A stretch of 48,259 bases of DNA from Thermoflexales bacterium (GTDB taxonomy: Bacteria; Chloroflexota; Anaerolineae; J036; Brachytrichaceae): contig JAIBCK010000014.1 in the NCBI GenBank assembly GCA_019694215.1, positions 1 to 48,259 of the forward strand, written 5' to 3'. Positions 36,745 through 44,866 of the stretch are shown here, piece after piece. Within the stretch, counting starts at the first letter, position 1, and every line of letters starts with the position of its first letter. Below the pieces are notes generated by a model. That model searched no databases. It worked only from the letters and a program-made list of their open reading frames with translations, and had not been told where the DNA came from. The position numbers and the translations under genes are program-made.

Positions 36745-37076
36745 GACGGCGACCCCGCGCGCGAGGCCAGCCAGGCCTCATAGTCGACCTTTGTCACGAA
36801 CTCGCCGCCCTCGATTTCGCGGCCGATCTCATTGTGGCGGCTGTCAAACCGCAGCGTCAGGTCGACGCGCCCAAAACACACGTCGTCGATCACGCCCTTG
36901 CGGACGATGAAGGAGACGCCATCCTCGTCGCGGCTGAGGTCGTTCATCCGGTTGATCCGAACGCGGGTGACGGCGCCGCAACGCTTTCCGCGGACAAAGT
37001 AGATCAGGGCATTGGCATCCGGGCCGCTGGGCACCGGCGCAAACAGCGAACCAAACAACTGCTTCAGCGCTTTCAT
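36741..37076 (-). CDS. Uncharacterised 111-residue protein
   Basis: No family recognised. The N-terminus (MKALKQLFGSLFAP) is an amphipathic helix, followed by a beta-rich core with ANALIYFVRGKRCGAVTRVR and a single FIVRKGVIDDVCFGRVDLTL stretch, and a C-terminal EGGEFVTKVDYEAWL segment. It has no signal peptide or membrane span. It overlaps both neighbours by 4 nt (ATGA), so it is firmly inside the rhodanese-GH3-UPF0114 operon and is surely translated. Confidence 0.8.
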   Translation of the reverse strand: MKALKQLFGSLFAPVPSGPDANALIYFVRGKRCGAVTRVRINRMNDLSRDEDGVSFIVRKGVIDDVCFGRVDLTLRFDSRHNEIGREIEGGEFVTKVDYEAWLASRAGSPS

Positions 37077-40021
37077 CGTGATACTCCTCGATTGGATTCG
37101 GCCGGGTTCGCGCGGGTGGTCTTTGAGCGTAAGGTCGCCCAGGCCGCGCCGAGCGCGGCCGCGACCGCACCAAGCAGCGCCAGGAGGGTGCCTCCGGGGC
37201 TGGACAGCGCCGGCCGCACGAGAACGCCCAGCAGCGCATAGGCCGCCCAGCCGGCGGACCAGGCGATCAGCAGCGTCCGCACCAGGTCACTCTCCGGGGG
37301 GACGGGCCGGCGGGAGCGCAGCACGAACAGAACCCCCACGCTCGTGATGCACAACGCAAGCACAGTCAGACCAAACGCGGCCAGCCCGGATGGCTGGGGC
37401 ACTGGCGTGGGCACGGGCGTTGCAGAGGGTCGCGGCGGTGGGCTGGTCTCGGTCGGCCTGGGCGTCACGGATGGCGGCGGCTCACTGGTCACGGTCGGGA
37501 AGGGCGTTGGCCGCGAGATCACGACCTCGCCGGCGGCGTCGCTGATGTTGGCCTCGATGATGTCGGACTGGCGGGCGGTATCAGTGCGGGCGGAGATTTG
37601 CAGCTTGCCCTTGCGCTCGAAGGTGATCGTGGTCTCGGCGTAGCCGTTGCGTGAGGCGACGCGCCGCTCTTGAGGCTCCCGAACGCCTTCGGTCGGATAG
37701 GCCAGGATGAACTGGATTGGCGTGCCGTCCGGAATCAGGCGGCCATTGCGATCCACGATCGGGCCGGCCCGCACGCGCAACGTGTCGTTCAGGCGTGGGG
37801 ACAGCGGCACCGGCGTGCCCGAGGTGCGCGTGGTGGGCTCGGTGGGCCCGAGCGCGACGAGCGGGATGATCTGCTTGGGGTCAGGCTGCGTTTGCTCCGA
37901 GAGCAGGTAGTTCACGGCGGGCACGGAGACGGGCGACGCGCCCTGGCCGTACTCGCCAAAGAGCGCCCGGATGGCCGCTTCCTGCGCCGCCGGCCCGTGT
38001 TGGTACAACGCAAAATAGGCGGTTAGCTTGGTGATCTCGGTCGAGTCCAGGTGATAGGGCGCGCCAAAGCCAAACACCACCACCTTCTTGTCCCGCAGCG
38101 CGTCGCCGCGCAGCGCCAGAAAATCCCGGAAGGCCTGGGCCGAACGCGACGCTTTGACGTCGAAGTCGAGCATGCCAACCACGATCCAGTTGGCCGAATC
38201 GATTGCCGCCAGCACGCCGGGCACCGTGCCGGTCACGGCGGTGGTCGGCTTTGGCGTTGCAGCGACGGTTGTGGCAGATGCAGCCGGCGCGCCGTCGGCG
38301 CGTGCGAGCGCGTCGGCGAGCTCGCTGAACCCGTAGGCGAATACCCGCGAAGGATTGAGTTGTCCCGTGGTTCGGGTCCCATACAGGCGCAGCGCTGCGT
38401 CGCGCAGCGCGGTGGGCGAGATCGCGGCATACGGCTGACAGCGCGCGCACTCCCGGAATTGCCGGTCGTCGGTGAGAAAGACGACCGTGTCATTCGGGCC
38501 GGGCGCGGCGGGCAGCGCTGAGGGCAGATCGCGCAGCCCCGGCCATAGCACGGTCACGCTTTCCTTGGCCACACTGGCGGCCAGCTCGGCATTGGGCTGG
38601 ATGGCCGCCGCGACATCGGGGCTGGGCGTGGCGGCCGGCCCGAAACGCTCGCCGTACAGCTTGAGCTTGAGCGCGAGGATGCGCACCACGGCGGCGTCGA
38701 CATCGCTGGCGAAGGCGGGATCTATCAGATAGCGCTCCCGGAAGGAGCGGATGGCCGCCTTGATGTTGTCGCGCTGCTCGGCCCAGCTGGCGGTCAGGCC
38801 GAAGGCGCCCAACGTCAAAACATCATTTCCCGCCCTAAAGGCGTTCTGTGTGATGAGTCGGACGTTGAAGGGCGCGTCAGGCGTCTCGAAAATGCGTCGC
38901 ACGCTGCGCGCGCCGAGCGCATCGGAGAACGTCACGCCGCCGGCCGCGCGCCAGGTCGCCAGCTCCTTCTGCGCCATGAAGTCCTTCTGAGCCTGCTGGT
39001 CGAGGCTGATCGGGTTCGTCACGGCACGCGGGTTGCCCTGCAACCCGCGGAAGCGGATGTGCGCCATGAGCAGGCCATCGACCGTCACCGCGCCTTCGCC
39101 CTCAGGCGCAGTCACCGCGAAGAAGGGGGCCAGCTCGAATTGGCGCAGCTGGTCCATCGAGCGTTGGACAGTCGGGGCCTCATCCTCCGGGTTGCGGTCA
39201 GAGGCTCCCAGGCCCGGGAAGCGGGCCGCCACCACGGCCAGCCGGCCATTACTGCCCGTCTTCAAGCCCCGCGTCATGGCGGCCGCGTGCCGGCCCACCC
39301 AGTACGGATCGCCACCAAAGACGCGCGTGCCGGGATCGCCGGCATTGCCCGGCTTCGGCGCGTCCACGAGGTCGAGCATTGGGCCAAACAGCAGGTTGAC
39401 GCCCAGCCGGGTGAGCTCCGCTCCGAGCGTTTTGCCGGCGGCCTCGGAAAGCTCCGGACGCCAGGTCGCGCCGAGCGCCATTTCGCTCGGCAGCGGCGTC
39501 AGCCCCTGCGTAATCTCAGAGTTGGGCCAGCCGTCGCCCTCCTGTTCGATGCCGATGAACAGCGGTATGTAGGGCTGGTTGTTGCTCGCGCCCGTTGTGC
39601 TCGGGGATGGCGTCGGAACGATGTCCGGCAGCGTGCCGGGCGTTCCCGACAGCGCCACGAGCGCCTGCAGCTGTGTCGTCAGGGTGAGGATCTGGCGCGG
39701 GCCGTCCGGGCCATTTACGAAGTTGCCCCGTCCGGCGCTGATCTGCACCCCACCGACCTTGTAGTTCACGATCAGGTCGGCGATGTCAGATGTGTTCGAC
39801 AGGTCATCGCCTTCAAACTGGATGAGGAAGAGCTGGCCGACCTTCTGCGCCACCGACATCGACTTGAGAAGGGTCTGGGCCGTGCGGACTGCGCCCGGGA
39901 CGGGCGTCGGCGGGACCGGCGTCTGCGCCGCCACCGGTGCCAGCGGGGTGAGCAGGAGCAGGATTAGCGCAAACGCGGCGCGCAGGGTGGCGCTTGCGGA
40001 AGCCCTAGTAGCGCGGGACAC
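37073..40021 (-). CDS. Membrane-anchored GH3-like protein with altered catalytic loop
   Basis: 982 residues from GTG 40021 (GGAGGG 9 nt upstream). A signal peptide (AAFALILLLLTPLAPVAAQT) precedes a GH3 N-terminal barrel similar to NagZ/beta-N-acetylhexosaminidase: KVGQLFLIQF, IGIEQEGDGWP, TFSDALGARSVRR with the nucleophile Asp. However, the KHFPGHG...DSH loop that supplies the acid/base dyad reads ARFPGLGASDRNPEDE, so both His are gone. A GH3 C-terminal-type domain (SVTVLWPGLRDLPS ... VVFGFGAPYHLDS), an Ig-like segment, a Pro/Thr linker and three C-terminal helices follow. It is probably an envelope protein acting on, or merely binding, peptidoglycan sugars. It overlaps the rhodanese gene by 17 nt. 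Confidence 0.85.
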   Translation of the reverse strand: MSRATRASASATLRAAFALILLLLTPLAPVAAQTPVPPTPVPGAVRTAQTLLKSMSVAQKVGQLFLIQFEGDDLSNTSDIADLIVNYKVGGVQISAGRGNFVNGPDGPRQILTLTTQLQALVALSGTPGTLPDIVPTPSPSTTGASNNQPYIPLFIGIEQEGDGWPNSEITQGLTPLPSEMALGATWRPELSEAAGKTLGAELTRLGVNLLFGPMLDLVDAPKPGNAGDPGTRVFGGDPYWVGRHAAAMTRGLKTGSNGRLAVVAARFPGLGASDRNPEDEAPTVQRSMDQLRQFELAPFFAVTAPEGEGAVTVDGLLMAHIRFRGLQGNPRAVTNPISLDQQAQKDFMAQKELATWRAAGGVTFSDALGARSVRRIFETPDAPFNVRLITQNAFRAGNDVLTLGAFGLTASWAEQRDNIKAAIRSFRERYLIDPAFASDVDAAVVRILALKLKLYGERFGPAATPSPDVAAAIQPNAELAASVAKESVTVLWPGLRDLPSALPAAPGPNDTVVFLTDDRQFRECARCQPYAAISPTALRDAALRLYGTRTTGQLNPSRVFAYGFSELADALARADGAPAASATTVAATPKPTTAVTGTVPGVLAAIDSANWIVVGMLDFDVKASRSAQAFRDFLALRGDALRDKKVVVFGFGAPYHLDSTEITKLTAYFALYQHGPAAQEAAIRALFGEYGQGASPVSVPAVNYLLSEQTQPDPKQIIPLVALGPTEPTTRTSGTPVPLSPRLNDTLRVRAGPIVDRNGRLIPDGTPIQFILAYPTEGVREPQERRVASRNGYAETTITFERKGKLQISARTDTARQSDIIEANISDAAGEVVISRPTPFPTVTSEPPPSVTPRPTETSPPPRPSATPVPTPVPQPSGLAAFGLTVLALCITSVGVLFVLRSRRPVPPESDLVRTLLIAWSAGWAAYALLGVLVRPALSSPGGTLLALLGAVAAALGAAWATLRSKTTRANPAESNRGVSR

Positions 40022-40328
40022 TTCCGTCCACCCTCCGCGACCAGGCGTCGATGCCGCCGGCGAAATTCTGCACATCGCGAAAGCCGAGGCTGCGCAGGAA
40101 CTGACAGGCCATCGCGCTTCGCTCGCCCAGGTGGCAAATCAGGACATATCTCCCGGCCTTGTCCAGCGTGCCGGACCAGTTGTAGATCTCGCCCATCGGA
40201 AGCCACTCGGCCTCGGGCAGGCGCGCCAGCGCCGTCTCCCAGCCTTCGCGCACGTCGATCAGGCGCGGCCGGGCCGGCTCGGCGCGCATACGCGCCCAAT
40301 CCTCCGGGGTGATCTCCAGGCCAGCCAT
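40005..40328 (-). CDS. Single-domain rhodanese
   Basis: 107 residues from ATG 40328. RPRLIDVREGWE is the rhodanese CH2A-type start and the catalytic loop reads CHLGERSA, with the active Cys; FRDVQNFAGGIDAWS closes the domain. It may carry sulfane sulfur in the cytoplasm. It is first in an operon with the GH3-like gene, and TATAGT 7 nt before the ATG makes it leaderless, which rules out the longer in-frame start at 40370. Confidence 0.92.
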   Translation of the reverse strand: MAGLEITPEDWARMRAEPARPRLIDVREGWETALARLPEAEWLPMGEIYNWSGTLDKAGRYVLICHLGERSAMACQFLRSLGFRDVQNFAGGIDAWSRRVDGSVPRY

Positions 40329-40335
40329 TGCGGAC

Positions 40336-40341
40336 ACTATA
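40336..40341 (-). promoter_or_regulatory. Leaderless -10 of the rhodanese operon
   Basis: TATAGT on the minus strand, 7 nt before ATG 40328. A small 6-bp hairpin (GCCGGT-CCAA-ACCGGC, 40351-40366) lies just upstream between this and the PHP gene stop. Confidence 0.55.
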
Positions 40342-40391
40342 CCAACCGCAGCCGGTCCAAACCGGCGCAACGCGCACGATTCAGGCCCGCC

Positions 40392-41216
40392 TTAGGCGGC
40401 CGGCTTTGGGTTGGGCGGCAGGTCGACGAAGGTCACTTTGCGCTTGTTGAAGGTGGCGAGGCGGGTGAAGCCAGCGGCGCGGGCGAGGACGATCGCCTGA
40501 TCGATGCAGGCGCCGGTCGTGGCCGGCCGGTGGGAGTCGGAGCCCACCGTTAGCACTTCGCCGCCCTCCTCGCGGAACCAGCGTACGGCGATGCCGGGGG
40601 GGTTGGGATGCGCCTTGTGCCTCCACAGCGGGTTGGTGTTGATCTCCATTCCCTTGCCGCGGTCGGCAAGGATGCGCAGGGCGGGCCGGATCTCGCGCTC
40701 GAAGTCGGCGATGTCATAGGCATCCCCAAAGACCTGCACGCCATAGCGCACGGGATAGTCCAGGTGCGACATCACGTCGAAGTCCCCGCCGCGCGCCAGG
40801 TCGGACAGCTCACGAAAGTATTTCCGCATCGATTCGCGCCAGTCGCCAAAGCGCAGGTAGTAATCCTTCAAATAGGCGTTGTATTGCCCGTCCACCCAGT
40901 GCAGGCTGCCCAGCACAAAATCCCAGGGATAACCGGCCAGCACCGGCCCGCAGAGGGGTGCTGTGCGATGTGGCTCGGAGACCTCTATGCCGCGCAGGAT
41001 GCGGATGCGGTCACCATACTGCGCCTGACAGCGATCGACCTCGGCATGGTAGTCGGCATGGCGGAAGAAGAACGAGGTCTCGTCGCCCGGGTTGTAGTCC
41101 TCGTGCTCGGTGAAGGCGATTTCGCGCAGCCCGGCAGCGATGGCGGCTTCGACCTGGGCGGCCATGGGGGTGGCGCTGTCGGCGGAGAAACTGGTATGGA
41201 CGTGGTAGTCGAACAT
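40392..41216 (-). CDS. PHP-domain histidinol-phosphatase-like hydrolase
   Basis: 274 residues from ATG 41216. The PHP metal motifs are in order: DYHVHTSFSAD, TEHEDYNPGD, GIEVSE, GSLHWVDG, SHLDYPVR and GSDSHRP. The domain order and the DYNPGD insertion resemble HisK-type histidinol-phosphatase, so histidine biosynthesis is possible, but no his genes are nearby. Leaderless, with TATGCT 9 nt before the start. It is divergent from a second PHP gene. Confidence 0.88.
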   Translation of the reverse strand: MFDYHVHTSFSADSATPMAAQVEAAIAAGLREIAFTEHEDYNPGDETSFFFRHADYHAEVDRCQAQYGDRIRILRGIEVSEPHRTAPLCGPVLAGYPWDFVLGSLHWVDGQYNAYLKDYYLRFGDWRESMRKYFRELSDLARGGDFDVMSHLDYPVRYGVQVFGDAYDIADFEREIRPALRILADRGKGMEINTNPLWRHKAHPNPPGIAVRWFREEGGEVLTVGSDSHRPATTGACIDQAIVLARAAGFTRLATFNKRKVTFVDLPPNPKPAA

Positions 41217-41225
41217 GAGGGGGCA

Positions 41226-41231
41226 AGCATA
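41226..41231 (-). promoter_or_regulatory. Leaderless -10 of the minus-strand PHP gene
   Basis: TATGCT on the minus strand, 9 nt before ATG 41216; same hexamer and same spacing as the divergent PHP gene. Confidence 0.55.
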
Positions 41232-41239
41232 GCCCCACC

Positions 41240-41267
41240 TTGACGCGCGCCCGTCCTCGCGTATGCT
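41240..41267 (+). promoter_or_regulatory. Leaderless promoter of the plus-strand PHP gene
   Basis: TTGACG (41240-41245), 16 nt, TATGCT (41262-41267), then 9 nt to ATG 41277. This is the clearest full -35/-10 pair among the leaderless genes. Confidence 0.65.
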
Positions 41268-41276
41268 GGCCGTCCG

Positions 41277-42353
41277 ATGAAGATGGGCCGCGAAGCGGAG
41301 ACCGGCGTGGAGCTGGTCGCCAACCTGCACGCGCACACGCCGTACAGCGACGGCGAGTGGCACCGCCAGCGCATCGCCGAAGCGGCCGCGCGGGCCGGCG
41401 TCGATGTCCTCGTCGTCACCGATCACAACGTGTATGTGCGCGGGGCGGATCGTTTCGTTGGGCGCGTTTTGGTGCTGGCCGGTGAGGAGGTGCATGACCC
41501 CACGCGCCAGCCCCAGGCCAGCCACTGCCTGATCTACGAGGCGCGAGAGGAGCTCGCACCGCTGGCCGCGAAGCCACAGGCCCTCATCGATGCCGCCAAC
41601 GCGCGGGGTGGGATGGCCTTTCTCGCCCACCCGTTCGAGGTGGCCAGCCCGCTGACCTTTGATCTGCTCGCCATCCCATGGGCGGACTGGGAGGTCAGGC
41701 GCTTCGCCGGGATCGAGCTCTGGAACGCGATGTCGGACTTCAAGGCTCGCGCGCGATCCTGGCCATTGGCCGTGTTCTACGCCTTCTTTCCGTCCTGGGC
41801 GTTGCGCGGCCCCTTTCCACAGACCCTGCGCAAATGGGATGAACTTCTGACGTCAGGCGAAAAGGTGGTCGCGATCGGCAATTCCGACGCGCACGGCACC
41901 GTCTTTCACGTCGGGCCCATCCAGCGCGCCGTGCTCGGGTACGAGGTGCTCTTTCGCAGTGTCAACACGCATCTGCTGCTGCCGCGCCCGCTCACGGGCG
42001 ATGTCGAGGCGGATCGGCAGGCGGTGTTTGCGGCGCTCAGGGCGGGGCGCTGCTTCATCGGCTATGACCGGCCCGCCTCCACGCGTGGCTTCCGATTCAC
42101 GGCCCAAAGTGGCGCGCAGGTGGCCGGGATGGGCGAGACGCTCACGCGAAGCGGCGTCACGACCCTGCGGATCACAGCACCCCGCCGCGCGCGGCTGCGC
42201 CTGTTGCGCAACGGGGCCTGCATCGCACAACGGACCGGAGATACCCTTGAACATCTGGCGCTGGAACCGGGCAGCTATCGCGCGGAAGCCTGGCTGGACT
42301 ATCGGCTTGCCCGCCGGCCGTGGGTGTTTTCCAACCCGATCACGGTGCGCTGA
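41277..42353 (+). CDS. PHP-domain metal-dependent phosphoesterase
   Basis: 358 residues. PHP motifs: NLHAHTPYSDG, VTDHNVY, AGEEVHD, FLAHPFE and GNSDAHG. A C-terminal Ig-like domain of about 80 residues (TLRITAPRRARLRLLRNG) follows, which is common in CehA-type members. Substrate unknown. Leaderless start at 41277. It is a different PHP subfamily from its divergent neighbour (HAHTPYSDG against HVHTSFSAD), so the pair is not a recent duplication. Confidence 0.88.
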   Translation: MKMGREAETGVELVANLHAHTPYSDGEWHRQRIAEAAARAGVDVLVVTDHNVYVRGADRFVGRVLVLAGEEVHDPTRQPQASHCLIYEAREELAPLAAKPQALIDAANARGGMAFLAHPFEVASPLTFDLLAIPWADWEVRRFAGIELWNAMSDFKARARSWPLAVFYAFFPSWALRGPFPQTLRKWDELLTSGEKVVAIGNSDAHGTVFHVGPIQRAVLGYEVLFRSVNTHLLLPRPLTGDVEADRQAVFAALRAGRCFIGYDRPASTRGFRFTAQSGAQVAGMGETLTRSGVTTLRITAPRRARLRLLRNGACIAQRTGDTLEHLALEPGSYRAEAWLDYRLARRPWVFSNPITVR

Positions 42354-42363
42354 AAAAGGAACA

Positions 42364-42389
42364 GGGCCGACCCGCGTTGGGGTCGGCCC
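42364..42389 (-). terminator. Terminator of ridA
   Basis: 10-bp stem (GGGCCGACCC / GGGTCGGCCC) with a 6-nt loop, followed on the minus strand by TGTTCCTTTTTC. It may also act on the plus-strand PHP transcript, which ends here. Confidence 0.72.
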
Positions 42390-42416
42390 GTTGCGTTGTG
42401 CGGAAGTGCACCGGCA

Positions 42417-42800
42417 TCAGGCCAGTGCGATGCACTCGATCTCGACCAGGACGCTGCGGGGCAGCTTGGCCACCTCAACCGTCGAGCGCGCCGGCGGATT
42501 GGCGACGAAGTAGGTGGCATAGATCCCGTTCATGGCCGCGAAGTCGCCCATGCTCTGGAGGAAGACCGTGGTCTTCACGACTTTGTCCAGGCTGGAGCCC
42601 GCGCCTTCGAGCACGGCCTTCATGTTGTCGAGGACGCGCTTCGTCTGCGCCTCGATGCCGCCTTCGATGACGTTGCCTGAGACGGGATCGAGCGGGATCG
42701 AGCCTGAGCAGAAAACCAGCCCATTTGCGACTATGGCTTGGGAGTACGGGCCGATGGCCTGTGGGGCAGCCTGGGTCTTCACGATGCTTTTGTGTGTCAT
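42417..42800 (-). CDS. ridA: RidA-family enamine/imine deaminase
   Basis: 127 residues from ATG 42800. RidA hydrolyses reactive 2-aminoacrylate and related imines in the cytoplasm. QAIGPYSQAI, VFCSGSIPLDP, the Arg in NPPARSTVEV and the Glu in VEIECIALA are the conserved site residues. A longer in-frame start exists, but this one matches the family length. It stands alone with its own terminator. Confidence 0.95.
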   Translation of the reverse strand: MTHKSIVKTQAAPQAIGPYSQAIVANGLVFCSGSIPLDPVSGNVIEGGIEAQTKRVLDNMKAVLEGAGSSLDKVVKTTVFLQSMGDFAAMNGIYATYFVANPPARSTVEVAKLPRSVLVEIECIALA

Positions 42801-43101
42801 GGTCTCTTGTATGTTTGTATTCCGAACGGGAGTCGGAGGTCTACCGGGGAACAGTGAACGACAATATCGAGGACGCAATGGTGCTCACCAGCAATGTGAC
42901 GATGATGATCAAGCTGATCAACGACCAGAGCTTGCTTGACCGCCGCCTGCGATTTGGTTCCATGGCGCACATTGTAGCGGGATCGTGCCGGGGTACCTCC
43001 TAGTGAAAATCCTAGATACGGCCCGAGGGGACGTGTTAAATTCTAGACAGTCAGACGCTACGATTATCGCTTGAGATGCGCACTGGGGGAGGGCATCAGG
43101 C
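42801..43101. other. 301-nt gap between ridA and the REC-REC gene
   Basis: This is a divergent promoter region. On the plus strand it holds a 49-residue open frame from GTG 42854 to 43003 (MNDNIEDAMVLTSN start, GGGGA just upstream) that I cannot match to anything and treat as doubtful. TACGAT at about 43056 is a possible -10 for the gene at 43102. I see no tRNA, riboswitch or clear hairpin. Confidence 0.4.
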
Positions 43102-44682
43102 ATGACCATGTTACATCATCAGGATGTCGGTGTCCCTGGGGCGACCGATCGCTCCGCCGAACAGACCGCACCACAGACCCAACTAACTCTCGCCACGCTG
43201 GAGTCCGATGTTCGCACCCCGATGCAGAACATCCTTGGGCTTTCTGATCTGCTCCTTGATTCGGCGCTGGACAGCAAGCAGCGTGGCTATGCCAACATCA
43301 TCCGCGATTCCACAGAGCAGTTGGTCGCGATCCTCAACGATCTGATCGATGATGCCAAGCTGCGCGACGGCTCCTTCAAGCTGTCGTCGGAGATCTTTGA
43401 TATCACGGCTTTGGTCGAAAGTGTTGCAGGTGCCAGCGCCGATGCATCCAGCGGCGTGAGTGTGCTGGTTGACATTGCCCCCGACGTGCCGGCCCGACTG
43501 CGGGGGGACACCGCTCGGCTGCGTCAGATTCTGAGTGGTCTGGTGGCTGAGCTGGTGAGTCGCCGGCCCGATGAATTGGTCATCGCCGTCGAACAACGGC
43601 CGGGCGATGCCGGCGACGCAAAGCTGATGCTGCGCTTCGTCCTGACGGCATACGGCCAGCTCAAAGCTTCACCGGATGTCAATCAGCTCCCCAACGCGCG
43701 AAACTCGCTGGCGAGCCGGGTGCGTTCCGGCATCATTCAGCGTCTGGGCGGCAGCCTCACCTCGCGAAACCTGCCCGATCCGGGATATGAAGTCGCGTTT
43801 GATGCAATCCTCGAGGCGCCCGGTGTGAGTGTGACCAGCGAGGTGACGGAGCCGGATGGCGAGGCCTCTGTGCTGTCGCACCTGCGCGTGCTGATCGTTG
43901 ACGACAGCAGGCCCACACGGGAAATTTTGGCGCGCTACGTGGCTGCCTGGAAGATGAAATGCCGCGGGGTGAGCAATGCGACGGACGCGATGGCGGTGCT
44001 GCGCGACGCCGCCTCGGCCGGCAGTCCCTTTGACGTAGCCGTGATCGACTACCGCTTGCCTGGCCTGAACGGCTTCGATGTCGCCAGCATGATCAAGAGC
44101 GACCGCCGCTTTGCCTCCATGGCGCTGATCCTGCTAACGGGCAGCGACGACCTGCTGGCGCAGAGCGCCGAAAAGGCCGGCTTCTCGGCCTATCTGACCA
44201 AGCCCGTCCGGCAGTCCACGCTCTTCGACGCGATTTCCACCGTATTCCTGGCCGAACGCATGCCAGAGGTCCTCACCCGCCGGGGGGATTTGCCCGTCCG
44301 CGCGAACCCGCCCACCGTGCTGCTGGTGGAGGACAACCTCGCCAATCAGAAGCTCGCCATGGCACAGTTGGAGAGCATGGGATGCCAGGTCCGCGCGGTC
44401 AACAATGGCCATGACGCCGTGCGTGAGGTCGCTGTCAGCGGTGACCAGTACGCCCTCGTCCTGATGGATTGTCAGATGCCGACCATGGATGGCTATGCGG
44501 CGACCCATCAGATCCGGAACGCCGAGAAACTGACCGGCCAGCACATCCCGATCGTGGCCATGACCGCCAACGCCATGCAGGGCGCGCGCGAGGAGTGCCT
44601 CCTCGCCGGGATGGACGACTATCTGTCCAAACCCGTCAGCCGCGAATTGCTCCGCGACATGGTGCGCAAATGGGCACGCTGA
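43102..44682 (+). CDS. Degenerate histidine kinase with two receiver domains
   Basis: 526 residues, cytosolic (no membrane helix). Residues 28-85 match a HisKA dimerisation domain, but the phospho-acceptor block reads ESDVRTP in place of SHELRTP, so the His is Ser35. The following 170 residues keep the outline of an ATPase domain (RLRQILSGLVAELV ... GIIQRLGGSLTSRN) but lack the N box, the DxGxG box and the GxGLGL box. Two intact receivers follow: VLIVDDSRP, AVIDYRLPGLNG, LLTG, LTKPV (about 258-375) and VLLVEDNLAN, LMDCQMPTMDG, AMTANA, LSKPV (about 403-520). It is probably a phospho-relay or scaffold that takes phosphate from another kinase. GGGGGAGGG precedes ATG 43102. No output domain is seen. 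Confidence 0.85.
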   Translation: MTMLHHQDVGVPGATDRSAEQTAPQTQLTLATLESDVRTPMQNILGLSDLLLDSALDSKQRGYANIIRDSTEQLVAILNDLIDDAKLRDGSFKLSSEIFDITALVESVAGASADASSGVSVLVDIAPDVPARLRGDTARLRQILSGLVAELVSRRPDELVIAVEQRPGDAGDAKLMLRFVLTAYGQLKASPDVNQLPNARNSLASRVRSGIIQRLGGSLTSRNLPDPGYEVAFDAILEAPGVSVTSEVTEPDGEASVLSHLRVLIVDDSRPTREILARYVAAWKMKCRGVSNATDAMAVLRDAASAGSPFDVAVIDYRLPGLNGFDVASMIKSDRRFASMALILLTGSDDLLAQSAEKAGFSAYLTKPVRQSTLFDAISTVFLAERMPEVLTRRGDLPVRANPPTVLLVEDNLANQKLAMAQLESMGCQVRAVNNGHDAVREVAVSGDQYALVLMDCQMPTMDGYAATHQIRNAEKLTGQHIPIVAMTANAMQGAREECLLAGMDDYLSKPVSRELLRDMVRKWAR

Positions 44683-44747
44683 CGCGCCGGGTGGCCTGAG
44701 CGCGGGTCGGCCCGCTGCGCCCACCGGTTCTGGGACCAACAACGCGG

Positions 44748-44753
44748 TATAAT
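44748..44753 (+). promoter_or_regulatory. -10 hexamer for the rpmH operon
   Basis: A perfect TATAAT about 114 nt before rpmH, so this operon, unlike many in the window, has a long leader. The -35 is not well conserved. Confidence 0.6.
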
Positions 44754-44787
44754 CACCGTTCGCGTACTCTACGCAAGATGACGTTTT

Positions 44788-44828
44788 CAGCGCGCGGGTG
44801 CCTCGCCAGGCGGGGACCTTGCGCGCTG
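44788..44828 (+). promoter_or_regulatory. Hairpin in the rpmH leader
   Basis: CAGCGCGC (44788-44795) pairs with GCGCGCTG (44821-44828) around an inner CCTCGCC/GGCGGGG pairing. It ends 38 nt before the rpmH start and has no following T-run, so it is a candidate regulatory structure and not a terminator. Confidence 0.45.
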
Positions 44829-44866
44829 TCTGCGCGTGAACAACTGACGAAGCAGGTGCTGAACAA

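Noticed and set aside
44683-44866. Possible replication origin near rpmH
   Set aside because: The rpmH block often lies by oriC, but I see no DnaA-box cluster (TTATCCACA-like) and no dnaA or dnaN gene here.
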